Source: JANYHF01 sp031367715 (GTDB lineage Bacteria > Pseudomonadota > Alphaproteobacteria > Rhizobiales > Hyphomicrobiaceae). From it: a DNA stretch of 39,071 nt. Location of the stretch: contig JANLQJ010000179.1 of NCBI GenBank assembly GCA_031367715.1, positions 1-39,071 on the forward strand, written 5' to 3'. The notes under the pieces were generated by a model that was not told where the DNA came from, did not search any database, and saw only the letters and a list, made by a program, of their open reading frames with translations. A program made the position numbers and the translations under genes. Each line of letters begins with the position of its first letter. The stretch's first letter is position 1. Positions 25,834 through 33,299 of this stretch are shown here, in pieces.

Positions 25834-27366
25834 ATGGCGTTAGGTGTAAAGCTCGAACTTCGGCAGGGTCAGTCACTTGTGATGACCCCGCAGCTGCAGC
25901 AAGCGATCAAGCTGCTGCAGCTGTCGAATCTCGAACTCAATTCATTTGTCGAGCAGGAACTTGAGCGCAATCCGCTGCTCGAGCGCAATGACGAGGTTGC
26001 CGAGCCTGGCCCGCAGGAGTCGCCCGATCGCGTGGTCGAATCCGCCGATGCCGAACCCAAGGGCGCCGACGACGTCATGACCAGTGGCGAAGTTGCCGGC
26101 GATCCGGCCGGCGCGCTCGATACCGCCTATGAGAACGTCGATCCCGAGAGCGGCGCAAGCGATGGCGCCACGCCAATGGACTCGGGCTGGGCCAGTACAC
26201 GCACGTCGTCGCAATCGATCAACGATGACTCATTCGATCTCGACGCCACGTTGGCGGAAGAAAAGACCCTCCACGACCATTTGCGCGAACAGCTGCCATT
26301 GGCCATCGCCGATCCGGCGCGCCGTTTGATCGCGGCCGAGCTGATCGACCTGGTCGACGAGGCCGGCTATCTGCGTGGCGACCTCGACGAGGTTGCAAAC
26401 CGCCTCGGCGCGCCGCTGAAAATGGTTGAATCGACACTCTATGCGCTGCAGAAGCTCGATCCCATCGGCGTCTTTGCGCGTTCTCTGGCCGAATGCCTGA
26501 CGCTGCAGCTGAAAGAAGCCAACCGCTACGACGCCATCATTGGCGCGCTGGTCGACAATCTGCACCTACTGGCCCAGCACAATCTCCCGGCGTTGCGCCG
26601 GCTGTGCAAGGTCGACCAGTCCGAACTTTCCGAGATGATCGCCGAGATCCGCTCGCTCAATCCCAAGCCCGGCCTGAAATTCGGCTCGGTGATGGTGCAG
26701 CCAGTGGTGCCCGATGTGATCATCCGGCCGCGCAGCGACGGCGGCTGGCGTGTCGAACTCAATTCCGAGACGCTGCCCAAAGTGCTGGTCAACCAGAGCT
26801 ATTTCTCGATCGTGGCCGGCAACGCCAAATCGAGCAAGGACAAGACCTATCTGCAGGACTGCCTGCAAACCGCCAACTGGCTGGTGAAGAGCCTCGACCA
26901 GCGCGCCCGCACCATTTTGAAGGTGTCGGAAGAGATCGTGCGCCAGCAGGATGCGTTCTTTGCCTATGGCGTGCAGCATCTGCGCCCGCTCAACCTGAAG
27001 ACCGTGGCCGACGCCATCGGCATGCATGAATCGACGGTCTCGCGCGTCACCTCGAACAAATACATGACCACCAACCGTGGCATCTTCGAGCTGAAGTATT
27101 TCTTCACCTCCTCGATCGCCGCCTCGACCGATGGCGATGCAGCGCATTCATCGGAATCTGTGCGCCATCGCATCAAGCAGCTGATCGACGCCGAGCCCGC
27201 CGACGAGGTGCTGTCCGACGATAAGCTGGTGGAACTGCTGAAGGCCGGCGGCATGGACATCGCCCGGCGCACCGTCGCGAAATACCGCGAAGGCATGAAC
27301 ATCGCCTCTTCGGTGCAGCGCCGCCGCAGGAAGAAGATGGACCTGTCGGCCGCGGCGTACGCGTAG
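25834..27366 (+). CDS. rpoN: RNA polymerase sigma-54 factor RpoN
   Basis: The 510-residue sigma-54, which directs RNA polymerase to -24/-12 promoters and needs enhancer-binding ATPase activators. Region I is clear: LRQGQSLVMTPQLQQAIKLL and LELNSFVEQELERNPLLE (residues about 8-50). An acidic region II follows (about 55-130). The core-binding domain includes LDPIGVFARSLAECLTLQLK. The DNA-binding part has HESTVSRVTSNKYMTTNRGI and the RpoN box ARRTVAKYRE near the C terminus, so the protein is complete. The start ATG at 25834 has AAGGA ten bases upstream. The usual alphaproteobacterial neighbours (lptB upstream, hpf and ptsN downstream) are absent; gpmA follows after 162 bp. Confidence 0.96.
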   Translation: MALGVKLELRQGQSLVMTPQLQQAIKLLQLSNLELNSFVEQELERNPLLERNDEVAEPGPQESPDRVVESADAEPKGADDVMTSGEVAGDPAGALDTAYENVDPESGASDGATPMDSGWASTRTSSQSINDDSFDLDATLAEEKTLHDHLREQLPLAIADPARRLIAAELIDLVDEAGYLRGDLDEVANRLGAPLKMVESTLYALQKLDPIGVFARSLAECLTLQLKEANRYDAIIGALVDNLHLLAQHNLPALRRLCKVDQSELSEMIAEIRSLNPKPGLKFGSVMVQPVVPDVIIRPRSDGGWRVELNSETLPKVLVNQSYFSIVAGNAKSSKDKTYLQDCLQTANWLVKSLDQRARTILKVSEEIVRQQDAFFAYGVQHLRPLNLKTVADAIGMHESTVSRVTSNKYMTTNRGIFELKYFFTSSIAASTDGDAAHSSESVRHRIKQLIDAEPADEVLSDDKLVELLKAGGMDIARRTVAKYREGMNIASSVQRRRRKKMDLSAAAYA

Positions 27367-27408
27367 GCGACCTTCCCCCGGACTTGACGCTCTGACCGCC
27401 ACTGGCTT

Positions 27409-27438
27409 GCATGGATTCCCACCCTCGCTGGTATGACG
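27409..27438. repeat. Degenerate REP-like sequence between rpoN and gpmA
   Basis: ATGGATTCCCACCCTCGCTG followed by GTATGACG resembles the common REP form GGATTCCCGCC-TTCG-CGGGAATGACG, with mismatches that weaken the stem. A similar tail (TTCGCCGGGATGACG) opens the window at 4-18. It is probably an old repeat remnant; it may contribute to termination of rpoN. Confidence 0.35.
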
Positions 27439-27528
27439 AACTATGAGCAGCTGGCATGGCGAGTGAACTTGCCTGCCGCGCGCCCTTCCCTTAGATGACG
27501 GCTGACCCTCGAACGGATCGGAGCCGCC

Positions 27529-28149
27529 ATGCCTTACCCCCTCGTGCTTGTCCGCCACGGCCAGAGCGACTGGAACCTCAAGAACTTGTTCACTGGCTGG
27601 AAGGACCCGGACCTGACGCCGCTTGGTGTTGCCGAGGCCAAGGCCGCGGGGCAGAAACTGAAGGAACTCGGGTTGCAATTCGATATTGCGTACACATCCG
27701 ATCTGGTGCGCGCGCAGCACACGCTGCAGCTGATCCTGGCCGAACTGGGGCAGAGCGGGCTCAAGACGATCAAGGACCAGGCGCTGAATGAACGCGACTA
27801 TGGCGAGCTGACCGGGCTCGACAAGGACGAGGCGCGCAAGAAGTGGGGCCAAGAGCAGGTGCACATCTGGCGCCGCTCGTTCGACATCCCGCCGCCGGGC
27901 GGCGAGAGTCTGAAGGATACCGCTGCGCGCGTGCTGCCGTATTGGGACAAGGTCATCCGCCCCGTGGTGATGTCGGGTCAACGCGTGCTGATCGCGGCCC
28001 ACGGTAATTCGCTGCGCTCACTGATCATGCGGCTGGAGAACCTCACCGGCGATCAGATCATCAAGCGCGAGTTGGCGACCGGCGCGCCCGTGATTTATCA
28101 AATGAATGCGGACGCCACGGTCGCCAGCAAGCAGGATCTGGCGGCGTGA
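27529..28149 (+). CDS. gpmA: 2,3-bisphosphoglycerate-dependent phosphoglycerate mutase
   Basis: A 206-residue phosphoglycerate mutase of the histidine-phosphatase superfamily, interconverting 3- and 2-phosphoglycerate in glycolysis and gluconeogenesis. The phospho-histidine motif is LVLVRHGQSDWNLKNLFTGW; also seen are TSDLVRAQHTLQLIL, NERDYGELTGLDKDEARKKW, PPPGGESLKDTAARVLPYW and the second catalytic histidine in IAAHGNSLRSLIM. The length of about 206 matches the short alphaproteobacterial form. The ATG has GGAG five bases upstream. The stop overlaps the GTG of the following acetyltransferase gene (GTGA), so the two are translated together. Confidence 0.95.
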   Translation: MPYPLVLVRHGQSDWNLKNLFTGWKDPDLTPLGVAEAKAAGQKLKELGLQFDIAYTSDLVRAQHTLQLILAELGQSGLKTIKDQALNERDYGELTGLDKDEARKKWGQEQVHIWRRSFDIPPPGGESLKDTAARVLPYWDKVIRPVVMSGQRVLIAAHGNSLRSLIMRLENLTGDQIIKRELATGAPVIYQMNADATVASKQDLAA

Positions 28150-28673
28150 CCGCGTCGGGCATCACGATCGAGCGTCTGGACACTGCCGGCGCCATGGCGG
28201 CGGCACCGGTATTGTCCGGCATCCTGATCGATTGCGTTGCCGGCGGCGCCGGTGTCAACTTCATGCATCCGCTGACAAGCGAAAAGGCATTGGCCTATTG
28301 GCGCGACGAAGTTGTGCCAGCCGTCAGCTCGGGCAATACCGCTCTCCTGGTCGCAAGACGGGACGGCCGCCTCGCCGGCACGGTTCAGCTTATTCTGGCA
28401 ATGCGCGAAAACCAGCCGCATCGCGGTGAAATCGCCAAGCTGCTGGTGGCACCGCGGGCACGCCGGCAAGGCGTCGCGCGCGCCCTCATGCAAGCGGCTC
28501 ACGACCACGCCGCGGCCGCTGACAAGACTCTGCTGGTGCTGGACACCGCCGATGACGGGGCCGAGCGGCTGTATCGTTCGTTGGGATGGCAGACAGTGGG
28601 CGTGGTGCCCGGCTTTGCGCTCACGCCGCATGGCGCGCTGTGCGCGACAACGTTTCTCTACAAGACACTATAG
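28146..28673 (+). CDS. GNAT family N-acetyltransferase
   Basis: A 175-residue acetyl-CoA-dependent N-acetyltransferase fold. The acetyl-CoA-binding motif A is HRGEIAKLLVAPRARRQGVA, with R-x-x-G at the pyrophosphate loop (RRQGVARALM), followed by LLVLDTADDGAERLYRSLGW, the usual motif B. The N-terminal half contains LVARRDGRLAGTVQLILAM. The substrate is unknown. It starts at GTG 28146 overlapping the gpmA stop, so it is coupled to gpmA, a pairing I do not recognise as conserved. It ends before a terminator hairpin and converges with the AT-hook protein gene. Confidence 0.88.
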   Translation: MTASGITIERLDTAGAMAAAPVLSGILIDCVAGGAGVNFMHPLTSEKALAYWRDEVVPAVSSGNTALLVARRDGRLAGTVQLILAMRENQPHRGEIAKLLVAPRARRQGVARALMQAAHDHAAAADKTLLVLDTADDGAERLYRSLGWQTVGVVPGFALTPHGALCATTFLYKTL

Positions 28674-28693
28674 TTGCCAGCCGCATATGCAAA

Positions 28694-28718
28694 TCGGGCC
28701 GCACGATCGGCGGCCCGA
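28694..28718. terminator. Bidirectional hairpin between convergent genes
   Basis: TCGGGCCGC (28694-28702) and GCGGCCCGA (28710-28718) form a 9-bp GC-rich stem around a 7-nt loop, in the 70-bp gap between the convergent acetyltransferase and AT-hook genes. There are only short T/A runs, so termination may be partial. Confidence 0.6.
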
Positions 28719-28743
28719 GGTGTATTGTCTGTAATCAGAGCGA

Positions 28744-29448
28744 TCAGGCCGCCTTGGCCGTCGACTTCTGGTTCAAGAACTGGCTGGCCAGCAGCGGCAG
28801 CACCAGATCGGCGAGCTGCGCCTGCTGCTTGATGAGCGCCGTGATAGGCGAGTTCTTGATCTCGTTGGCATCGAGCCCAAGCACGTGGCCGATGAACTGG
28901 GTGACCAGGGTCTCGATGTTGTGGCCCTCGAACAACGCAGCCAGCGGATCAATCGCCTGACCGTTGGTGGTGCCGGCCGAAGCCGCCGCCTGCGGGGCTG
29001 CCTTAGCGTGCGCGGTGGGCTGCGGAGCAGCCGTGATCGACTCTTCCATGACCCGCGCGGCTGACGGCGCGGTGGCCTGAGCAGCAGCTTGCGGTGCGGA
29101 CTTGCCCTTCTTGGCGACCGGCGCCGCCGCAGTCTTTGCAGTTGCGGCATGGCCGTTCACGGACTGCGCGGCAACCGGAGTGGCCACAGCAGCCGCCGGA
29201 ACGCCAGCGGCCTTGCGAGACGGCTTGACCGTTGCAGCATGCGCCTGGGCGAGCAAGGTCGCCTCATGCACCTGGTACTTGTCGCGCAGCCGGCGCACCA
29301 CCGACGGATCGGAGATGCCAACTTCCTTGATTGCCGTCGTCCGCTTCTTGGTGGGATCTGCCGCCAACAAGTGCGCAATCTTCACGAGCATCTCGTGATC
29401 GTTGATGCCCGTACCCTTCGGCCTGCCACGTTTGCGATCTGCTGCCAT
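28744..29448 (-). CDS. AT-hook and HTH-like DNA-binding protein with Ala-rich linker
   Basis: A 234-residue protein of unknown specific role. The N terminus has KRGRPKGTG (residues 6-14), whose RGRPKG core is that of an AT-hook, followed by a predicted helix-turn-helix region (LVKIAHLLAADPTKKRTTAI, EVGISDPSVVRRLRDKYQ). Residues about 70-165 are an Ala/Pro/Lys/Gln-rich linker reminiscent of histone-H1-like tails. The C-terminal part (about 168-234) is a helical domain: IDPLAALFEGHNIETLVTQF, GHVLGLDANEIKNS and a hydrophobic ADLVLPLLASQFL. The start is ATG at 29448, seven bases after GGAG; an ATG two codons earlier abuts that site. I infer a nucleoid-associated or transcriptional regulatory role. 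The upstream DNA is strikingly AT-rich. Confidence 0.65.
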   Translation of the reverse strand: MAADRKRGRPKGTGINDHEMLVKIAHLLAADPTKKRTTAIKEVGISDPSVVRRLRDKYQVHEATLLAQAHAATVKPSRKAAGVPAAAVATPVAAQSVNGHAATAKTAAAPVAKKGKSAPQAAAQATAPSAARVMEESITAAPQPTAHAKAAPQAAASAGTTNGQAIDPLAALFEGHNIETLVTQFIGHVLGLDANEIKNSPITALIKQQAQLADLVLPLLASQFLNQKSTAKAA

Positions 29449-29791
29449 ATCCATTCTCCTCGCCCTGGGAAGTTATTCAGTGAGGTGGATATATCTGATT
29501 TCATTACGAAAATTCTACAGAGATTAAATGGGGGTTATGCCTCCTGATGGTCAAAACAGGCTATTTTCCAGGGTTTCTGCGATTTCGGCGTGTTATTACT
29601 TGTCATCTGTTGCATAAAATCCCCATTTATTTCAGTGCTTTCCAGACTTTTGCGCATTTGAATTATCCGGTTGCATGCACCGCATCGCCAACACGGTCAC
29701 TGATTCGCACCGCAGCATCGCCTTGCTCCGCGCGGTCTGCCCACTCTATGGTCCCGCCAAACGCAGGGGTCGCGCAAGGCACGAGGCGCAG
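29449..29791. other. AT-rich divergent intergenic region
   Basis: A 343-bp gap between the AT-hook gene (minus) and gpsA (plus). Positions about 29470-29670 are clearly more AT-rich than the surroundings, with runs such as GATATATCTGATTTC (minus strand) and CCCATTTATTTCAG. It must hold both promoters, but I could not choose -35/-10 pairs with confidence. AT-hook proteins bind AT-rich minor grooves, so self-binding here is plausible but unproven. No gene is supported. Confidence 0.5.
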
Positions 29792-30784
29792 ATGCGAAAC
29801 TTTGCAGTCATCGGCGGCGGAGCGTGGGGAACCGCGCTGGCGCAATCACAGGCGGCGGCTGGCCGCAAGGTCGTGCTGTGGGCGCGCGATGCCGGCGTGG
29901 TTGCCGACATCAACGCCAAGCACCGCAATGAGCGCCGCCTGCCCGGGATCGCGCTCGATCCACGCTTACGTGCCACCAGCGAACTGGCCGAGGCGGCCGC
30001 GAGCGACGTGCTGCTGTTGGCCGTACCGGCCCAGCACATGCGCGCGACCTGCCTGCTGCTGAAGCCGCATCTCACGCACGACACGCAACTGGTGATCTGC
30101 GCCAAGGGCTTTGAGCAAGTGAGTGGGTCGCAGATGAGCCGCGTGGTGAACGAGGCCACCGATAGGTTTTCGGCGGTATTGTCCGGCCCCGGCTTTGCCA
30201 GTGACGTGGCGCGCGGATTGCCCACCGCCCAGGTGCTTGCGGCGATCGACTGGAAGACCGCCACCAAACTCGGCAATGCCATCGGCCACAAGGCCTTGCG
30301 CATCTATTTCAGCGATGACGTGCTGGGTGTGCAGATGGGTGGCGCGGTCAAGAACGTGCTCGCCATCGCCGCCGGCATTGTCGCTGGCCGCAAACTGGGC
30401 GCCAGCGCCCACGCCGCGCTGGTAACGCGCGCCTTTCACGAGCTGACCGGGTTCGGCCACAAGTGGGGTGGCTCTCGCGCAACATTTACTGGCCTGTCCT
30501 GCCTCGGCGATCTTCTGCTCACCTGCAACAGTCCACAATCGCGCAACTTCACCTTCGGCCGGCATCTGGGCGAGGGGCTGACGGTTGCAGAGGCCCTTGC
30601 AGCGACCGGAGGCACGGTCGAAGGCATCTATACCGCTGCCGTGGTCGACCGGGTGGCACGCGCGGGCAAGCATGCTATCGACATGCCGATCGCCTCGGCA
30701 GTGCACCGCATTGTCAGCGGCGAGCTGACCGTGGAGGCCGCAATCGACGAGCTGGCGGACCGGCCGCAGAAATCCGAGACCTGA
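29792..30784 (+). CDS. gpsA: NAD(P)-dependent glycerol-3-phosphate dehydrogenase
   Basis: A 330-residue enzyme that reduces dihydroxyacetone phosphate to sn-glycerol-3-phosphate for phospholipid synthesis. The Rossmann motif is MRNFAVIGGGAWGTALAQSQ at the N terminus. Other signatures are VLLLAVPAQHMRATC, LVICAKGFEQ, LSGPGFASDVARGLPTAQVL, the catalytic lysine region GGAVKNVLAIAAGIVAGRKL, and LSCLGDLLLTCNSPQSRNFT. Length is normal. The start is ATG at 29792, five bases after GAGG; the open frame runs back to 29675 but without family similarity. It leads a run with the EVE-domain protein and two methyltransferases, an arrangement seen in alphaproteobacteria. Confidence 0.95.
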   Translation: MRNFAVIGGGAWGTALAQSQAAAGRKVVLWARDAGVVADINAKHRNERRLPGIALDPRLRATSELAEAAASDVLLLAVPAQHMRATCLLLKPHLTHDTQLVICAKGFEQVSGSQMSRVVNEATDRFSAVLSGPGFASDVARGLPTAQVLAAIDWKTATKLGNAIGHKALRIYFSDDVLGVQMGGAVKNVLAIAAGIVAGRKLGASAHAALVTRAFHELTGFGHKWGGSRATFTGLSCLGDLLLTCNSPQSRNFTFGRHLGEGLTVAEALAATGGTVEGIYTAAVVDRVARAGKHAIDMPIASAVHRIVSGELTVEAAIDELADRPQKSET

Positions 30785-30808
30785 TCGTCGCAGAACAGTG
30801 GGGGCGTC

Positions 30809-31255
30809 GTGCCGAACTTCTGGTTGTTCAAGAGCGAACCTGAAACCTGGTCCTGGGCGCAACAGCAGGCCCGTGGTGCCAGGGGCGAATCCTGGACTGG
30901 CGTGCGCAATTATCAGGCCCGCAACCACATGCGCGCCATGAAGTTGGGCGATCTCGGCTTCTTCTATCACTCGGGTGGGGAGCGCAACGTGGTCGGCATT
31001 GTCAAGGTTTGCAGTGGCCTACATCCAGACGCCGAAGACGACACCGGCAAGTGGGACTGCGTGGATGTGGTCGCGGTCGCGGCGCTGCCGGTGCCGGTGT
31101 CGCTTGAGACCATCAAGTCTGTGCCGGGACTATCCGAAATGGTCCTGGTGAAGAATTCGCGGCTGTCCGTGCAGCCTGTCACGGCTTTTGAATGGAACGC
31201 CGTCTGCGCGCTCGCCGGCTTTGACCCACAAAAAATGAAACCGGCCAAACTGTGA
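30809..31255 (+). CDS. EVE domain-containing protein
   Basis: A 148-residue single-domain EVE (PUA-like fold) protein. Seen: MPNFWLFKSEPETWSW, WTGVRNYQARNHMRAMKLGD, LGFFYHSGGERNVVGIVKV and LVKNSRLSVQPVTAFEW, all characteristic. EVE domains are proposed to bind modified nucleobases in DNA or RNA. Standalone proteins of this length are usual in alphaproteobacteria next to gpsA. The start is GTG at 30809. The stop TGA overlaps the GTG of the next gene (GTGA), so expression is coupled to the methyltransferase. The ligand is unknown. Confidence 0.92.
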   Translation: MPNFWLFKSEPETWSWAQQQARGARGESWTGVRNYQARNHMRAMKLGDLGFFYHSGGERNVVGIVKVCSGLHPDAEDDTGKWDCVDVVAVAALPVPVSLETIKSVPGLSEMVLVKNSRLSVQPVTAFEWNAVCALAGFDPQKMKPAKL

Positions 31256-31905
31256 ACCAGCAAGCCCTGCGCGAACGCATTCTCGCCGACACGGCCTTTG
31301 AACAAGCAGGCGACCTCGTCCCCGAAATCCGCCTCTATCTGGCAACCACGCCACGCGAGATCCTGCGCGAGTCGGCGCTCAACAAGGTCAACCGCTCCGA
31401 GCCGCCCTATTGGGCCTTTGCCTGGCCGGGCGGGCAGGCGCTGGCGCGATTTATCCTGGACAATCCTGAGCTGGTGCGCGGCAAGCACTTGTTCGATGTC
31501 GGGGCCGGTTCGGGCCTGGCAACCATCGCAGCCTTGCAGGCCGGCGCCGCCGTCTGCATTGCCAACGACATCGACCCGCTGGCCTGCGCGGTAGCCGAAC
31601 TCAATGCCGAGCACAACCATGTGGAGATCGAAGTGAGCGCCGACGATCTGCTTGACAGGGGCGTCAAGGCAGACCTGATGATCATCGGCGATCTGGTCTA
31701 CGAGCCGCACCTGGAAAAGCGCGTGCACGCCTTTTTGGTGCGAGCGCAAATGGCCGGCATTCCGGTGCTGTTTGGCGATCGGGCCTCCTCGCGGCTGCCG
31801 GCGCTGCCGTTCAAGCAGATAGCTGAGTATGAGACCGTCGTCGCGCCGCCGCTGGAAGACGGCTATGTGGAGATCGCTCGCGTCTGGCATCTGGCGCCAG
31901 CATGA
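31252..31905 (+). CDS. Class I SAM methyltransferase, ETFB-lysine-methyltransferase-like, copy 1
   Basis: A 217-residue methyltransferase of the family often annotated nicotinamide N-methylase (COG3897) and related to bacterial and mitochondrial ETF-beta lysine methyltransferases. Seen: VPEIRLYLATTPREILRESA, PPYWAFAWPGGQALARFILD, the SAM-binding motif I HLFDVGAGSGLATIAALQAG, the acidic NDIDPLACAVAELNAEH and post-motif LMIIGDLVYEPHLEKRV. The start is GTG at 31252 overlapping the EVE stop. The stop overlaps the ATG of the next methyltransferase (ATGA). A substrate on the electron-transfer flavoprotein is possible by homology; it is not shown. Confidence 0.85.
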   Translation: MNQQALRERILADTAFEQAGDLVPEIRLYLATTPREILRESALNKVNRSEPPYWAFAWPGGQALARFILDNPELVRGKHLFDVGAGSGLATIAALQAGAAVCIANDIDPLACAVAELNAEHNHVEIEVSADDLLDRGVKADLMIIGDLVYEPHLEKRVHAFLVRAQMAGIPVLFGDRASSRLPALPFKQIAEYETVVAPPLEDGYVEIARVWHLAPA

Positions 31906-32585
31906 GTGCGGCCAGGATCAGCGATCCCATCACCTTCATTCGCGCCAATACCAAGATTCTCTCGCCGCCGCTGATCCCCGAAATCCGGCTGCATCTGGCC
32001 GAGGAATCGCTTGCGATCTGGACCAAGACCGAGGAGGAACTCGGCGCCTCCGGCCTGCCGCCGCCCTATTGGGCCTTCGCCTGGGCCGGCGGGCAGGCGC
32101 TCGGACGGTATCTGTTGGACCATCCGTCGCTGGTGGCCGGCAAGCCCGTGCTCGATCTGGCGGCAGGCTGCGGGTTGACCGCGATTGCTGCGCTGAAGGC
32201 TGGCGCATCACGCGCCACCGGCAACGATATCGATGCGTTTGCGGGCACTGCGATGACGCTGAATGCCGCGTTGAATGGGGTCGCGATCGACGTGCAGCTC
32301 GGGGACATGCTGTCAGGTCCGCCCCCAGCCGGCCACGTCATCCTGGTCGGTGACCTGTTCTATGAAAAACCTCTGGCCGAGCGTGTGCTGGCCTGGCTGT
32401 ACCTTTGCCAAAAGGCCGGCGCGGTTATCCTCACCGGCGACCCGCAACGCACGTATTTCCCGCAAGAGCGGTTTTCGCGGGTTGCGGAGTATCAAGTGCC
32501 CGTCAGCCGCGAGCTGGAGGATGCCGAGATCAAGCAGACGAGTGTTTGGAAGTTGACACCGGTATCAGGCACTTACGGCTCGTAA
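31902..32585 (+). CDS. Class I SAM methyltransferase, ETFB-lysine-methyltransferase-like, copy 2
   Basis: A 227-residue paralogue of the preceding gene. Shared motifs: PPLIPEIRLHLAEESLAIW, LPPPYWAFAWAGGQALGRYL, VLDLAAGCGLTAIAALKAGA (SAM motif I), NDIDAFAGTAMTLNAALNG and VILVGDLFYEKPLAERVLAW. The N-terminal FIRANTKILSPPLIPEI is the more canonical family start, so this may be the ancestral copy. Translation is coupled through ATGA. The last codons (GTATCAGGCACTTACGGCTC at 32562-32581, then GTAA) resemble an arm of the palindrome at 32617-32653, so the C-terminal residues VSGTYGS may come from repeat sequence. Confidence 0.85.
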   Translation: MSAARISDPITFIRANTKILSPPLIPEIRLHLAEESLAIWTKTEEELGASGLPPPYWAFAWAGGQALGRYLLDHPSLVAGKPVLDLAAGCGLTAIAALKAGASRATGNDIDAFAGTAMTLNAALNGVAIDVQLGDMLSGPPPAGHVILVGDLFYEKPLAERVLAWLYLCQKAGAVILTGDPQRTYFPQERFSRVAEYQVPVSRELEDAEIKQTSVWKLTPVSGTYGS

Positions 32586-32616
32586 ACTGGCCAGACCACC
32601 ACCCTGCAGAATACTG

Positions 32617-32653
32617 GGTGTCAGCCACTTGTGAGCCACAAGTTCCTGACACC
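32617..32653. repeat. Near-perfect palindrome GGTGTCAG...CTGACACC
   Basis: GGTGTCAG-CC-ACTTGTG, loop AGC, CACAAGT-TC-CTGACACC: 15 paired bases with one symmetric 2x2 mismatch. It lies in the 154-bp gap between the second methyltransferase and the first DUF1761 gene. The 3' end of the methyltransferase resembles one arm (17 of 21 by hand). It may act as a terminator or be a REP-type element; nothing else is supported in the gap. Confidence 0.7.
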
Positions 32654-32739
32654 GGCCCTGTGCACAACACATTGGCCGCGTTTCGCTTGCCGCTCCCGTG
32701 TTGTAGAAGCGTGCCAAATCGATCACCGGGGGTACTGTC

Positions 32740-33282
32740 ATGGATGTCACGTCACTCGAAGCCAGGCTCAAGGCCATGGGCCTGGACCTGCCCGCGCGCG
32801 CGGCCGAATGGGTCTCGCACATCAACTCCACGGCTGTGCTCGCCGCCCTGATAGGCGGCTGGGTGGTGGGCTGGATCTGGTACGCGCTGGTGGGCAACGT
32901 CTGGAAAGAGTCGGTGGGCACCGGCAAGGTCGGCGAATTCACGCCGCGCCGGCAGATTTTCGGTGGCATCGCCCAAGTGCTGATGACCATCATGCTCGGC
33001 TCGTTCATGGTCCGGCTGGGCTACGACGGCTGGGGCGGCGGCATTCACACGGCCTGGCTGCTCTGGGTCGGCTTTGTCATGCCGACCATCCTGGTCAATT
33101 ACGCCAACCTGGGCAAACGGCTCGGTCTGACGCTGATCGACGGCATTCACTGGCTGTTGGTGCTGACCACCATGGGCATCATCATCGGCGGGCTGAATGA
33201 TCTGGGCATCGGCGTCGTGAAGCCGGTGAAGCCTGCGGCCGCGACGCCGGCCCCCGCCGAGCCTGCCAAGACCGGCGGCTGA
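32740..33282 (+). CDS. DUF1761 membrane protein, copy 1
   Basis: A 180-residue inner-membrane protein with four predicted helices. Seen: STAVLAALIGGWVVGWIWYA, LVGNVWKESVG (the W-Y-x-L-x-G-x-x-W pattern of DUF1761), a helix around IAQVLMTIMLGSFMVRLGYD, then WLLWVGFVMPTILVNYANLG and LTLIDGIHWLLVLTTMGIII. The C terminus is a Pro/Ala-rich tail of about 20 residues. The ATG at 32740 has GGGGG seven bases upstream. Function of the family is unknown. A shorter paralogue follows after 17 bp, so the two are probably one operon. Confidence 0.8.
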   Translation: MDVTSLEARLKAMGLDLPARAAEWVSHINSTAVLAALIGGWVVGWIWYALVGNVWKESVGTGKVGEFTPRRQIFGGIAQVLMTIMLGSFMVRLGYDGWGGGIHTAWLLWVGFVMPTILVNYANLGKRLGLTLIDGIHWLLVLTTMGIIIGGLNDLGIGVVKPVKPAAATPAPAEPAKTGG

Positions 33283-33299
33283 ACCGAAGGATCGATCCC

